Part shown: positions 11,822 through 23,613 of the stretch, one piece after another
Numbering within the stretch: position 1 is the stretch's first letter
How the letters are laid out: each line of letters starts with the position of its first letter
DNA from: Aricia agestis
Lineage: Eukaryota > Arthropoda > Insecta > Lepidoptera > Lycaenidae
Assembly (NCBI RefSeq): GCF_905147365.1
Contig: NC_056418.1
Coordinates: 6,261,262 to 6,325,261, forward strand
DNA length: 64,000 nucleotides
Reading direction: 5' to 3'
Position numbers and translations under genes: made by a program
The notes under the pieces: model-generated
Database searches by the model: none
The model's input: the letters and a program-made list of their open reading frames with translations, nothing else
Told to the model about the DNA's origin: nothing

Positions 11822-12111
11822 TTTCACATAGAATCCGATGCTACGTACAACACTGATTTGGATAGACTACAATACTACAGATCTCGGGTTAAATTTACAG
11901 CCTACTTGTCTAAAATTCATTTTGTGCAAGAAAAAGCCCTTAATTTAGCTACTAATAAAAGTAACATTACTATTTACACAGAGAATAACTTAATGGTTTG
12001 CTGCCTTTGTCTTATCTAGAAAGAAAAACTTTGGCTATCTAGAAAAAAAACTACCATAAAATATATAAGAAATAGATTTTTTAAATGTTTTTAAGTTTTG
12101 AAATATATTAT

Positions 12112-12442
12112 GTGGGAGAGCCATGCTTCGGCACGAATGGGCCGGCTCGACCCGAGAAATACCACGTTCTCATAGAAAACCGGCGTGAAACAGCGCTTAC
12201 GCTGTGTTTCGCCGAGTGAGTGAGTTTACCGGAGGCCCAATCCCCTACCCTTTTCCCTTCCCTACCCTCCCCGATTCCCTTCCCTTCCCATCCCTACCCT
12301 CCCCTATTACCCTATTCCCTCTTAAAAGGCCGGCAACGCACCTGCAGCTCTTCTGATGCTTCGAGTGTCCATGGGCGACGAAAGTTGCTTTCCATCAGGT
12401 GACCCGTTTGCTCGTTTGGCCCCTTATTTCATAAAAAAAAAA
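12112..12442 (+). mobile_element. SINE-A copy, full length
   Basis: Begins GTGGGAGAGCCATGCTTCGG and ends in an A-run after CTTATTTCATA. It is preceded by 43 bp (12069-12111) identical to the inverted sequence next to the minus-strand copy at 5706-6036. Confidence 0.85.
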
Positions 12443-13016
12443 TACTTGCCTGGAAAAAAACAATCCTCGTTTAAGTATAAGTGTATAGCTAGTTATACCC
12501 TTCGTAAAGCTGGCTATAAAGTTCAGATGGCGAGTCTAGGCACAAAACTTAATATTAAAGTCAAAATTCCTATAAAATTATATGCCCAGTCTCGTCATTT
12601 TCATTACAGAAAAAGTTTATATCATAGAAAATAGTGATGACCTCTAACATTGGCCTTGAATGCATATTACATCCAGACGGATTACATGCGTCATAAATTG
12701 TCTGCCTTCATCGCTATGTGACGCTATTCCAGCCCTTCAGCGCCAGACGTATTATTTATTGAACTGCTGAACATAATATTCTGGATTATATGTTTTAAGT
12801 TCTGTCACAGTCGATTTCTATTACATTGTTTCAAGAGTAACGACTTATTCGATTTCCAAACATATTTCGGTGTGTTAAATAAAGATCTTTAGTTTACGAC
12901 TACGTTCGCAAGTAAGTAACTCATCCATAATATTCTGGATTATATGTTTAAAGTTCTGTTAGGTCATAGTCGATTTCTGTTAGATTACTCCAAGAGTGAC
13001 GACTTAGGGTCACAGC

Positions 13017-13834
13017 ACACATATCAACTCGGAAAGGGATCGTCACCGTATCGCCTTTCGCCTCGCCGTCAACCAGGCACGTAACGTATCTAACGTATGC
13101 ACGTAACCAAAGCGTATCAGTAGCGCCTGTAGCTCTACCATGAGTTTACAGCTATAGTATTTATCGATACTAGATACCAACTACGTAAATTTTTAGTATG
13201 GCGATTTTAGTTCCGCAAGTAACCGCTAGAGGCGATGTAAAATTTGCCATACTAAAAGTTAACGTAGTCGGTATCGAGTATCGATAAATACTATAGCTTT
13301 AAACTCATGGTAGACCTACTGTACGTCAACTCGGCTACGGCTAGTAGACGCCTCGCTGGTAGGTATTACACGCATCAATATTTCATGATTCTAGTATCAC
13401 GCGATTCACAAGTGTACTGTGATACTATTACACCATCAATATTATTGATAATATTATTGATAATATTGATGCGTGCAGCGTGTAATAACTGCCGCTTACG
13501 AGTTACGGCTCGGGGAAGGGGAAAGGGGCAAAGGTGGACGAAGAAACGTAAGCTTGAGTACGGAGAGACGTTGGTTTGGAGCCTGGCCTTGTACCATGAA
13601 ACTGTTGTTAGACGTTGAGACTGACGTTGTTAGAGCAGGACGCGACATTCTCGTCCGATTGTTTGAGTCTCAAAACAGTTTCGTAGTAGGTCTACTGTTA
13701 GGAGACGAGGCGATTACGTTACGGTTCCGCTTAGTGTGCGTTGCAGTAAGGAGTTTCATACAAACAATATTGAATGGCTCGAGGCGATACGGTGCCGATC
13801 CCTTTCCGAGTTGATATGTGTGCTGTGAGTGACC
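13017..13834. mobile_element. 818-bp terminal-inverted-repeat element inserted in a tandem unit
   Basis: The left end GGGTCACAGCACACATATC and the right end, on the complementary strand GGTCACTCACAGCACACATA, form inverted repeats of roughly 45 bp (through ACTCGGAAAGGGATC and CACCGTATCGCCT). The body has no transposase ORF. It contains a 191-bp palindrome, a second imperfect one at about 13365-13487, and at 13629-13700 a segment matching one arm of the element at 28591-28735. A TTA is on the left flank and TTT on the right, so the duplication is at best imperfect. Confidence 0.75.
13129..13319. mobile_element. Palindromic MITE nested in the 818-bp element
   Basis: GTAGCTCTACCATGAGTTTA at 13129 pairs with the sequence ending CATGGTAGACCTAC at 13319. 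The arms include AGTATTTATCGATAC and its complement and pair over most of the 191 bp. It is an insertion or an internal fold-back of the host element. Confidence 0.7.
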
Positions 13835-14336
13835 TTTCAGTCTCCAAACGTTTTTTGGTGTGTTATATTTAAAAAAGCTTTAGTTTAGGAGTGTCTTCGC
13901 AAGTAAGTAACGCATCCATAATATTCTGGATTATATATTTTAAGTTCTGTCAGGTCACAGTCGATTTCAGTTACTTTATTTCAAGAGTGATGACTTATTC
14001 CATTTCCAAACGTTTTTCGAAGTATTAAAAGCTTTGTTGGTATATACTTTCGAAAGTAACCTAGACTTGTCCAAAATCACTCTTTCTAAAACAGTTCTAC
14101 TGTATGCATATAGAGTATTATAGAGAAATTAAAATATGATAAACTAACCATAAACAAATTAAGATTTTGACATAAGTTCCACTCATTTTCTATCTAAACT
14201 CTTCATAAAATAAAAGTTAACTTATCATTTTAATTTATTATCATCACTTAACCGTAGTTAGTAAATACGCACTTTCTGATAGAGGTCTCAAAAATCAAAT
14301 TCAAATTTAGATAAAGATATATTATATTATCTTTAC

Positions 14337-14520
14337 TGATGTTATAAATACGAATGTGTGTCTATTGTAATCTCTTCACGCTTAAACCACGGAACAGATT
14401 TTTATGAAATTTGGTATGGTAAAACGTTGCGCACCGGAAAAGGTCATAAAGAACTTTTTACTCCGGAAAAACGTACGGTTGCCACGCGATAAACAAATTA
14501 TGTAATTTTGTGAAATAGTA
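14337..14520 (+). repeat. Degenerate Helitron-like 5' fragment
   Basis: ATGTGTGTCTATTGTAATC followed by CTCTTCACGCTTAAACCACG and ATGAAATTTGGTATGG resembles the 5' part of non-autonomous Helitrons elsewhere in the window (compare 59969). No clean ends remain. Confidence 0.5.
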
Positions 14521-15022
14521 ATAAACTGCACATCATGCACCTGTACACTATGCATAAGGCACTGTTACTAGAATTTGAGTATGCTGATACATCTGTGCGA
14601 TATCATTTCGAGGAAACTCTCTGTGAAATGTTCATGTGCTAACTAGATATATTAATACACTTGTGCTCCGGTTTCAGCTTTAGAATTAGACTTTGTTAAG
14701 AGATTTGGATGCTATTTGATATTTCAAAGCAGCAAAGTTGTTCTTTGTGTTGATCCTGACTTCTCTACATCGTTGTTTCTGAAATTTTGAATTTATTAAT
14801 ACACTCGGAATTTGTAGCTGTAAGTTAATATTTGATTTTACTTCGCTACCAGGCGCAGAAATCTGGTTACATTTTACGTATATTTCCTCTTGTTGAAGAT
14901 TTTTTTATATATGTATACTTATAAACGCTTATTTATATTCTAATACCGCTGTTGATTGGTGTACGTCAAAATAATTAACAACGCTATAAAAAAAACATAT
15001 CAAAAACATTAGTAATCAGAGC

Positions 15023-15182
15023 CTAGCCAACAGGTTTTCTTTATCACTTCTTTATAGAATTGGCAATCAAAATATTATATGGAATTGACATGAGAGGAAT
15101 GTCGACTTCATTACGCTTAAGTCAATTCCATACATTTTTGATTGATGATTATTTAAAGAAGCGAAGCAAACGTGTTGGCTAG
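15023..15182. mobile_element. MITE-F copy 1 (CTAGCCAACA ends)
   Basis: A 160-bp palindromic element: CTAGCCAACAGGTTTTC pairs with GTGTTGGCTAG. The inner arms CAATCAAAA and GGAATTGACAT pair with TCAATTCCATACATTTTTG. Relatives are at 42010-42158 and 44647-44781. Confidence 0.75.
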
Positions 15183-15882
15183 AGACTCAGGCTTTTGAAC
15201 AGACGAGGCACATCCCTAATCCGATTATGTTTACCTGACAAGCCATAAACCGATTCGCTGCTGAGAGTAGAGACAAGCTACTATGAATAACAAGCACCTG
15301 TATGATGACTCTTAATATCCCTAGAATAAGGCCAAGATATAATGTTATGTTAGCATATAAAAGAACTAAATATATCAAGAGATTCTTGCTCGGTTAGTTC
15401 CTGAACCATTGGTAGGCTTACAAGTAGAACATTTCCAAAAACATGACTGTTTATTTATTCAGAAATAAAACATTTTTTATTTGCATCATAAAAGCGGCCT
15501 GCCTTATCATGAAGAGTGAACAGATAGACATACAAACTTTTACATTTATATTGCAATGGATTAAAAAAAACTCTTTATTGTCCATAGCGGACCACAATAT
15601 AAAGACTAATTGCATAAAAGTATTTTATTACACAATAAAAGCGACTCCTGATTAAACACAATTATTAATACGGCAGAAAGTACGTTAATATAACCAACAA
15701 AAACATTTTATTCCCACAACTTGACCCGGATAAGAAACGGGATGTAAAAATACGAGAGTAAACCATAACACGAAATTGCGAATAAAGCTCAACGGTGGAT
15801 CAAAGTTTAGCTCTGCCGTTTTTTATACCATAATAAAGAGATATCTGCAGATAAACAACAAGAACATACTATGGTATATAAT

Positions 15883-16239
15883 AGTACTCCCCACACCGGT
15901 TTCGGTGACGGTGGCCAGTTTTATTGAAACCAGGCCAGTTACGCAGGAGTAATTTTATACTGCCCAAGTGTGTGTGCAGTACACAAGAGCACTCTCTATT
16001 CCTTTCACTCTCATAACCCAGTGGGACGGACGACCGACACGACTGGCGAAAGATCAGGCGCAGGACCGACTTTTTACATGCCCATCCGACGCATGGATCA
16101 TCTTACTTGTCAGACAATCAGGTGATCAGCCTGCATTGTCCTAACCAAACTTGGAAATAACATGTTTCCAACGCGGGAATCGAACCCACGACCTCCGAGT
16201 CAAGAGCCGCGCTTTATACCACTAGACCACGGAGGCGAT
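15883..16239 (-). mobile_element. SINE-T copy, minus strand, 12-bp TSD
   Basis: Full-length copy with a well-kept tRNA-like head on the right (B box GGGTTCGATTCCCGC, A box TGGTCTAGTGGTA on the minus strand). The tail ACCGTCACCGAAACCGGTG is on the left. Flanking direct repeats ATGGTATATAAT at 15871-15882 and 16240-16251 are identical, so the insertion is fairly young. Confidence 0.9.
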
Positions 16240-16870
16240 ATGGTATATAATGGGTTGTATACAAGTCATAATATTATGCCCAGTAAAAAGGCATTTCTTG
16301 ACATGATTCAGGAGGTTATAATGATAACAGAGTAAACTAGTTCTATCTACTCTGATGATAATGAATGTTGAATGCAACATAGTTGGTGGTAGGTTAAGGT
16401 GACACCGCATTAAAGTAAAAAACCGTGTTGGATAATATGTTTTAGATTGCTTGTTTTCTATGAGCAATGCAAACAAGCAATGGAACAGCAAAAAATGGAA
16501 ACGGCGACAATAAGCGACAAAATGTTTTTTGTCGCGTACTTTAAAAACCATAAATACATTTCATAAAAGTTATGGGCAAATTAAAGTGTATGCTTGAACC
16601 AATTTATGTACAAATTTTGGAAGCTTAAATCACTCTCCTCTGTTGGCAAAATAGGAATCCCTTTTTTACAGAGGTCTTTTTGATTGATTATTCTGTGTTC
16701 TAAAAGTTGACCAATTGTATTATGCTATGGGTAATTCAAAGACAAAGACATGATGAATACTGACAATGAACTTTAGTCATTGCTGAGAAAAATCGATATC
16801 GCTACAGCCAAATTATCAAGGCGTCTCCTTAATGTTTTGAAGCGAGCCTAAAAACCCTATTGATTATAAT

Positions 16871-17114
16871 AATTATGAATTCCTTTCAACAATATTGAAA
16901 TTTGAAGTATAGGTTTCAAATTTCAATATTATTGAAACCTTAGTACGTAAAAGGGGTCTAAAAGGCCTAAACAAGAAAATGTCTCGTGGTACATTATTAA
17001 TTATATAAATATAAACTCCTTTCAATAATAATATTATTAACATTTTAAATCTATTATCCGACTATGTTATAAGGGGTCTGAAAGGCCGAAACAAGAAAAT
17101 GCCTTGTGGTACAT
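16871..17114. repeat. Two ~120-bp tandem units with an internal palindrome
   Basis: AAGGGGTCTAAAAGGCC...CGTGGTACAT at 16951 recurs at 17071 (AAGGGGTCTGAAAGGCC...TGTGGTACAT). The preceding CTCCTTTCAATAATA-like block also repeats. In unit 1, 16884-16905 and 16916-16937 form a 22-bp inverted repeat with one mismatch. Confidence 0.8.
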
Positions 17115-17817
17115 GAGCCAAGTACATGGGTAGGGATGGGACAGTAGAACATGGGAACCTCAGGCTCGTCCAAGTTGATTAAGCTCCTTTCCTGGAGGTC
17201 ACTGGACGAAGGCATGTGTTACAAGCTCAAAATAGAGCCGTATTTGTATCTGCTAAGACCTACATCAAAATGGAGGATGCGATTTGACATCGATTATTCC
17301 AAACAATACAATAATATTATATAATGATTCAAGAGAATAATCGGTTGTAATATTGAATAAAAATTAAATCATTCGATAATCCAAGAATACTGGACAATTG
17401 TAAAATTAACGACACAAAAAGAAAGAACTCGTAATTCATAATTTTAATCTCGATGTAAGCTCGGCTTAAGTATTTAAGCGCGTATAAAACATAGCGGGGA
17501 AAACACATCAGTTCGAGTTGAAAATATAAGGGCAGGTACACAATGTGTTTTCCGAGCAATCATTTAGGATTGTTTCACAAGAATAGCTGTGATTGCCTTT
17601 TCGCGTGTGAGTTTTACTGTTCGTAAAAACTCCATTTATTTGGTTTAATGAACAAAATACGTTCTGTCATCAAGTTTACTATGTTGTAAAACGATTATGT
17701 TGTTACGGAAAAGGGTTATTTTTATTTCAATAAAATAATTTTACGATACGCAATTTATAACCCCATTACCATCGCAAAGACTTCATGGTCTTAGGCTCAC
17801 TAAAAATTTAAAAAGAC
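17115..17817. other. Non-coding stretch, nothing recognised
   Basis: No gene or clear repeat. Confidence 0.4.
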
Positions 17818-17858
<41 letters not shown>

Positions 17859-17860
17859 TA
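17818..17860. repeat. (ATA)n microsatellite
   Basis: About 13 uninterrupted ATA units. The following CTTGATGACCCGGTAAGCTTC resembles a decayed Helitron 3' end in reverse. Confidence 0.9.
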
Positions 17861-18289
17861 CTTGATGACCCGGTAAGCTTCGTGTCACTTTCCGCCTAAA
17901 ATAACCTTCCCTGAACTTCCATAAACATTTCAAGACTAATAAAAGTATACTTTACCATCAAATATAATTGCTCAGGTACCCATTAAAAGAATGTATTATT
18001 ATTGCAATGGCTGTTGCTCAAGTAGGATTAATCATATTTAAATCAATAGTTAGTAACTGTGACCGTATTTTGCTATTTAATCGAACATTATATAATACAG
18101 CTTCGATAAGGATGCGACCGTCTCAGTATAATACTTACTACAAAAAAGTTTATAAAATCGGACGTGGTATAATTATATTACTGCAATGTTCTCACGCTGC
18201 ACCAGCACAGACTGTAAACAAAAAGTTTCGTTCGACGTTTGACAACGTTTCTAATTTCTATCAAATATTCCAATATGATATGATAATAT

Positions 18290-19553
18290 AATATGATATG
18301 GTTTTCGTCTTATATCAGTTACAGGTCGCAAGCAGTAGCTCTTAATGGTTTTATGTCAACCTGGATGCCAGTGCCCTCTGGTGTCCCTCAAGGATCCCTT
18401 CTGGGTCCCTTATTATTTTCAATATTCCTAAATGATATACATTCTTGTTTCCTTCATTCCAAACTGTTACTTTATGCCGATGATGCTAAAATAATAAAAT
18501 ATATTTTGTCACTTAGAGATTGTTGCCTTCTGCAAGAGGATCTTAACAGATTGAGTCACTACTGCACAATTAATAAACTAGATTTAAATGTATCCAAATG
18601 TTTTGCACTAAATTTTACCCGTAAGCCTAAGTTAATTAATTTTAAATATACACATAATAATGAAGAATTACTTAAGAAGAACTCAATGAAAGATCTGGGA
18701 ATAGTCGTTGACACTAAGTTATTTTTGATAAGCACGTTGATTACATTGTGGACAAAGCTTCAAACGCTTTAGGGTTATCATAAGATCTTGCAAACATTTT
18801 AAGAACACCTAAACTATATTGCTCTTATGTGCGCAGTCTTTTAGAATATTGCTGTGAAGTTTGGAATCCACAATACAATACTTATATAATAAGAATTGAA
18901 TCGATACAAAAGCGCTTCTTAAAATATCTTCAGTTTAAATGTGCACTTAATCTACCAGATTATAAAGCGAGGTGTAAAAAATTTCATTCTCTACCGCTAC
19001 AATATCGCAGAACTGTTTCAGATCTAGCATATTCTTGTAAAATTATCAATAATACTGTCGATGTACCTGAATTGTTAGGCCAATATAATTTTAATATTCC
19101 TATCCGATATTTCCGTAATTTTGTGCCGCTTTACGCCCCCCCTTCAACACGTTTTATCGTCGCAATTCTTTTATATACAGGGTGTTACAAAAATAAGTGA
19201 TAATACTTTAGGGTGTGTACGTGTTCCTTGTAGAGAGTTCACTGTGAAAGTAGGATCGCTGAAAGACGAACATTTTTTTTCACTTTTGTATGGGCAAGGG
19301 CCCGAGCGTCACGAGTTTCCCCATACAAAAGTCAAAAAATATTTTCTTCTTTCAGCGCTGCTACTTTCACAGTGAACTCTCTATAAGGAACACGTACACA
19401 CCCTAAAGTATTATCACTTATTTTTGTTACACACTGTATAGATCAAGCGCCCAACTCAATAATTTTATTATAAATAATCACATAGAAGATATTTTCTCTC
19501 TAAAACCCTTAAAAATTAGAAAAGTATTGACGGATGCGTATTTCTCGAATTAA
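18290..19553 (+). pseudogene. 5'-truncated non-LTR retrotransposon reverse transcriptase, frameshifted and split by MITE-B
   Basis: Translation gives the RT core of a non-LTR element, starting inside the domain. SYISYRSQAV is followed by SGVPQGSLLGPLLFSIFLNDI (RT motif), the catalytic LLYADDAK motif, and the LQEDLNRLS...LNVSKC and KDLGIVVDTKL blocks. The frame shifts at about 18722, and a stop follows in the new frame near 18780. The C-terminal region (LLEYCCEVWNPQY...ESIQKRFLKYL) is open from 18829. At 19176 the coding tail is cut by a 259-bp MITE. The ending typical of this family resumes at 19443 and stops at 19551-19553. The style is closest to the Jockey/CR1 side of non-LTR elements; the clade is uncertain. 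It is non-functional: no endonuclease, a frameshift, a stop and an insertion. Confidence 0.85.
19178..19436. mobile_element. MITE-B copy 2 (259 bp) inside the RT remnant
   Basis: Same length, termini (CAGGGTGTTACAAAAATAAG) and palindromic structure as copy 1. TA flanks it at 19176-19177 and 19437-19438. It separates two parts of one RT reading frame, so it is younger than the retrotransposon remnant. Confidence 0.9.
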
Positions 19554-19703
19554 TAAGCCCTAATAAACATAATAATTATGTTAGGATGTAACAATGTAAG
19601 GAATGTGAAATAAATCAGATCATATTATATGAACAAGTTATTATTAAAAATTATTTTACTTTTTACTTTTGCAATTTAAAATTATTTTAAATTTTTTTTT
19701 TTT

Positions 19704-19745
19704 AAATATATTATAAGAAGACCACTGTCTTCTTATAATATATTT
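19704..19745. repeat. 18-bp perfect hairpin
   Basis: AAATATATTATAAGAAGA (19704-19721) pairs exactly with 19728-19745 around the loop CCACTG. Confidence 0.85.
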
Positions 19746-20007
19746 TTTTACCAACCTTATTATTATTTAGCGCAAGTTAACTATACTAAGTATACAAATT
19801 TTATTGTTCTAAATTTAAGTCAACTTTTAAGTTCTTGCCATGCAGAGCTTAATTTTCATTTTGCTTTAGTTACTATTTATATTTATTAGTGGAAACTTGT
19901 TATTGGTTCACAGTTTTGTAATAGTTTTAGTTATAGTTATTATTATGAGCTGTAAGTTTTCCTAAGAGAAAAAAAAATGACGTGTACAACAACGATTATT
20001 ATATTTA

Positions 20008-20135
20008 GGGCCTGTTTCACCACTTCCTGATAAGGCTATCCACCAATTGACTTGACAGATCAAGTATGGAGAATCTGTCAAAATAGTTGTGAATAGCCTA
20101 TTAGGCACTTTATCAGAAAGTCGTGAAACAGGCCC
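20008..20135. mobile_element. MITE-D copy 1 (128 bp, TTA target duplication)
   Basis: The termini GGGCCTGTTTCAC and GTGAAACAGGCCC are perfect inverted repeats, and TTA directly flanks both ends. A 3-bp TTA duplication is the signature of PIF/Harbinger elements. A copy of the same length lies at 63384-63511. Confidence 0.85.
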
Positions 20136-21190
20136 TTACTGTACTTACTAGAAGCGCTCTGTGCTTTTAGTACGTACAATACCTTTACCTTTGCGTAATA
20201 TTCGGACCTATGATCAATTGGTGAAAAATTCAAACATCAATAATAATTAAATTAAGTAAGTATTAAATCTTTTTCATTTCATTTCTTTTGAGTGGGGAAC
20301 GTTAATGTTGGATTAGCAAAATCGGGGTACCGTTTACTTGTCACAAGCGTAGATATCCATTCGCCTGTGAGCCCCCCCCACACAACTTATCCATGCACGC
20401 TAATTCTGTCCTACAACATCAAACATGTAATAAGGCAATCACCTGAGCAATGAGCATTTTACCTTTTTAATTGAAATCCGTTTCATACAACGGTGCATAT
20501 CGCGAAATATGTTTTGCAAAGTGATTAAATTCTCTCGAAGGTTTAAGGGATTAAAAACCTTTTTTCAAAGGGAGCGCGTATCCTTAATTACAAGTATCCT
20601 TTGCTAGCGTTTTAATAACGTTTATTTAAAGTGAAATAATGAGGCTGCGAGAATTTAGCAGTGCAGTGCCTTATAGTTGCTTAGCGCGCTCGGTCATGCT
20701 AGTTGGGAAACATTTAGACATGCTCGCTTTGCTGTATAATTACTGTCGTCAAAAAGGTGTGCATAATAATGACAAATAACGACGTGAGTGGAAGAACCAG
20801 ATAACTAACATTTTATAACATAAAGACAATTACAATTTTTTCCCCTATAATTTAAACAAATTTTGTAACTTACTTCTTCATCTGGCTTATATGCCTGGCT
20901 ATACATAATTTTCCCGGCCCTCAAGCCTCCATTTATGCAAAAAAATAAAACTATTTTTTATCTATTACTTACCTGCTGCTGCCGCTCATGTCTTCTAAAT
21001 TGTTTACCGTGCAATATCAATCAAAACATGTATTCGATTAATTGAGGTTTCCCGAATCCCCATGAAATTTTTTCCTAGGAACAAGTAAACGTTGGTCACT
21101 TTACCAAATGCAATTCATTGCTTTATAATTTCTATAAACATTTAAAATAACTTAAAAATAGTGGGAATAATATACATATGCTCTTTGATT
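20136..21190. other. Non-coding stretch, nothing recognised
   Basis: No gene or clear repeat; one short C-run near 20370. Confidence 0.4.
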
Positions 21191-21194
21191 TCTT

Positions 21195-21700
21195 TATCAG
21201 TGGCTGGTTTTATTGCAACCAATTCTGTTCCTTTGCACTTATAATCTCGTAACCCAGAGAAATGGATAAGCAGTAAGCTGATGACCAAACGAATCACTCA
21301 CCGGATGGATGTGCCCATCTGAGGAATGGATGATCTCTCTTGTTGGACTATCGACTATACTACCATTATAATGCGTTGTTCCACAGGTACATGGGCATCG
21401 GCAGGGGGGTGCGAGGGGGTGCACTTGCACGCCTTGGGAATCTCGGGATCAACAGGAATTACTGAAATAAAAAGCATTTTGTAACCCTATTACCATGCCG
21501 TACAAGGATAGTTCGTAATGTTTCGGCACTAATTGTTTTATGTTGACGTAAATAGACAGTCACTGTTGTTCGTAAAAAGTGAAAAGAATAGAAAGAAAAC
21601 TAAAATCTGCACCCGTTGTAAATTATTTCTCCCGTGCCCATGCACAGGTACCGAACCCACGACTACCGATTTAAACTCTAACTTTACCACGGAGACATCC
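21195..21700 (-). repeat. Decayed SINE-T-like remnant, minus strand
   Basis: GGCTGGTTTTATTGCAACC, TCTCGTAACCCAGAGAAATGG and GATGTGCCCATCTGAGGAATGG echo the SINE-T tail and body. ACCGAACCCACGACTACCG...TTTACCACGGAGACATCC at 21651-21700 echoes its tRNA-like head. Intervening sequence is unrelated, so the copy is old and interrupted. Confidence 0.45.
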
Positions 21701-21919
21701 ATATATAGATAGCGCACAGTAAAAGTAACCAAGTCCATATTCAGTATATCTTGGCGGGGCGCTATCTAGCCGCATTCTGGCGCGGGAGCCAACTGTGACA
21801 ATGCCTATATCGGATAACTTAAAAGCCTGCACGATTTACACGTACCAGCTTCGGGACTCTACTGTTTAGTGAACTTAACTTGTATCCAGTTAGTGATATA
21901 TTACTGGTAAGGTTGGTAA

Positions 21920-22082
21920 ACTAGATGACGCCCGCAACTCCGTTGCCCCAAAAAAGTGTGAGACGTTTTCTTATGCTCACAAAAGTTTTGAGAGTTTTTC
22001 TCCTCTCATTTACATGAATTTAGTGAGATTTTTAACCTGGAACGAGAGAGGACACCTCGTGTAATTTGTGAACACCCCTTAA
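21920..22082 (-). repeat. Helitron 3'-end remnant and fragment of the 59-kb repeat
   Basis: ACTAGATGACGCCCGCAACTCCG is a reversed Helitron 3' terminus. GACACCTCGTGTAATTTGTG at about 22051 matches the right terminus of the repeat at 58976-59396. The remainder is unassigned. Confidence 0.4.
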
Positions 22083-22876
22083 CTAGCAAATATTCACTTA
22101 CCAGAGCGATATTTAAATGATATCAAGATAACTTTATTACAAGTGGTCATAGTGAAAACTCTTTGCTTTGAAGTCAATCATTCTGTAAGCATCGTCCATC
22201 AAATCTGTAGCTGTACAATGAGAGTAATCGCGGCTCCATTGATTTTAATACAGCTTACAATTTTAAGGCAATCTATACATTATAAATATCTCATATACCC
22301 TTTAAATTTAAAGTTAAAAAAATCATTCAAATTGTTCTAAAAGGGTGAGACTTAGAATGACATCAGTAGAGTTAAACAGATCCAAAACTTTATGTTTTCA
22401 GCCGAGAAATCGACCCAAAATGTACGGTATTTCACCCACGATGCACCAGATTTCGACCTTACGTCTATTATAATAAGATCGAAGTGAGCTACATCTTTAC
22501 AGTACATATTTAACGGGGCTTGTACAAAATGTTTTGACTTAAAAGGTGTCGGGATACGGCCCCTGTCTGTTAAATTGCTTCATGGATAGCTGCGTGAGCG
22601 ATTCGAGACGCGAATGTGGATTAAGATTTAAGACGGAGGGGATACCATCGGGATAAATCTTTGGGTTAATCATTGCTTAAAGAGAATAATCTTCTCAAGA
22701 TAGAGTGCAAAAGAATAAAGGAATGGGCGCTTATGTAAACTAGAGGATTATTATTAACTAAGGGAGACCCAAAAGCGCTTAGCGTCAAATTAAATCGAGT
22801 GACAAATAGTCAAAACTCTAGTAATATTTTACAAACAATTTCATACTATAATAATATCCCCACGCTTATTAAATTA
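22083..22876. other. Non-coding stretch, nothing recognised
   Basis: No gene or clear repeat. Confidence 0.4.
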
Positions 22877-23194
22877 CTAGTGACCCGCCCCGGCTTCGCA
22901 TCGGGTATAAAATATATAGACCTTTTCAATGTGTAATACTAGGTACATTATTTTGATAAATCTCGTAGGGTTCAGCCTGCGTTTGCAATGTAAGCGGACA
23001 TCACATTAGAAACCCCAACAATAACAGTATTTCTCCACTGTTTAATGAATGTTATTATACCTATAACCTTCCTCTTGAATCACTCTATCTATTAAAGAAA
23101 ACCGCATCAAAATCCGTTGCGTAGTTTTAAAGATTAAAAAGGGAACAAAGGGACATGAGGGAAAAAAGCGCCTTTGTATTATAATATGTATAGA
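22877..23194 (-). mobile_element. Non-autonomous Helitron, minus strand
   Basis: Read in reverse it begins TCTATACATATTATAATAC and ends GGGGCGGGTCACTAG followed by T, the TC...CTAG-T layout of Helitrons. It has no Rep/helicase coding capacity at 318 bp. Confidence 0.75.
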
Positions 23195-23613
23195 TGAACC
23201 ATTAAATACCTATACAAGGTTTTTGTCTAGTGTATTATGAACGACAAAGACGTTGGCGACCTTGAATTATACTATGCGTTAACTTATTAGCAGGAGAACT
23301 TAAATATGGCAGCACACTCTATTTTATTACTTATTCCTAAAATTGTCTATAGTTACAAAGAATATACCAAAACCTTGTAAAACACAATATTCGTACTCTT
23401 TCAGCCCAATCAGGGTGAAAACTTGAGCGATGTCAATTTGGAAATAGCTGGCGCTCCCTTTGTTACAATCGGCGCTAGGAAATAACGTTTCGCACATGAT
23501 TTGCCTCCATTCCGACTCGAAATAGCAATTTTAAGAAAGTGCTAACTCCTACTTACACGGCACGATTTAGAGCACGACGAAACTTTTTCACAATTTAAAA
23601 TTCTTTTGACTTA

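Larger units (their letters stand above)
12772..14065. repeat. Three tandem ~154-bp units, the middle one interrupted
   Basis: CATAATATTCTGGATTATAT opens units at 12772, 12926 and 13917. All share AAGTTCTGT, GTCGATTTC, CAAGAGTGACGACTTA, TTCCAAACG and GCAAGTAAGTAAC. Unit 2 is split after GACTTA at 13016 and resumes at about 13835 by an 818-bp element. Units 1 and 3 therefore show the empty site. Confidence 0.85.

Noticed and set aside
12220..12402. Recurrent ~60-residue P/S/L-rich ORFs (also at 3309, 5746, 32650, 41663)
   Set aside because: They lie across the pyrimidine tract of SINE-A copies and reappear wherever the SINE does. Repeat artefacts, not genes.
16222..16551. 109-residue minus-strand ORF
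   Set aside because: Its C-terminal end overlaps SINE-T and the composition is not protein-like; no homology recognised.
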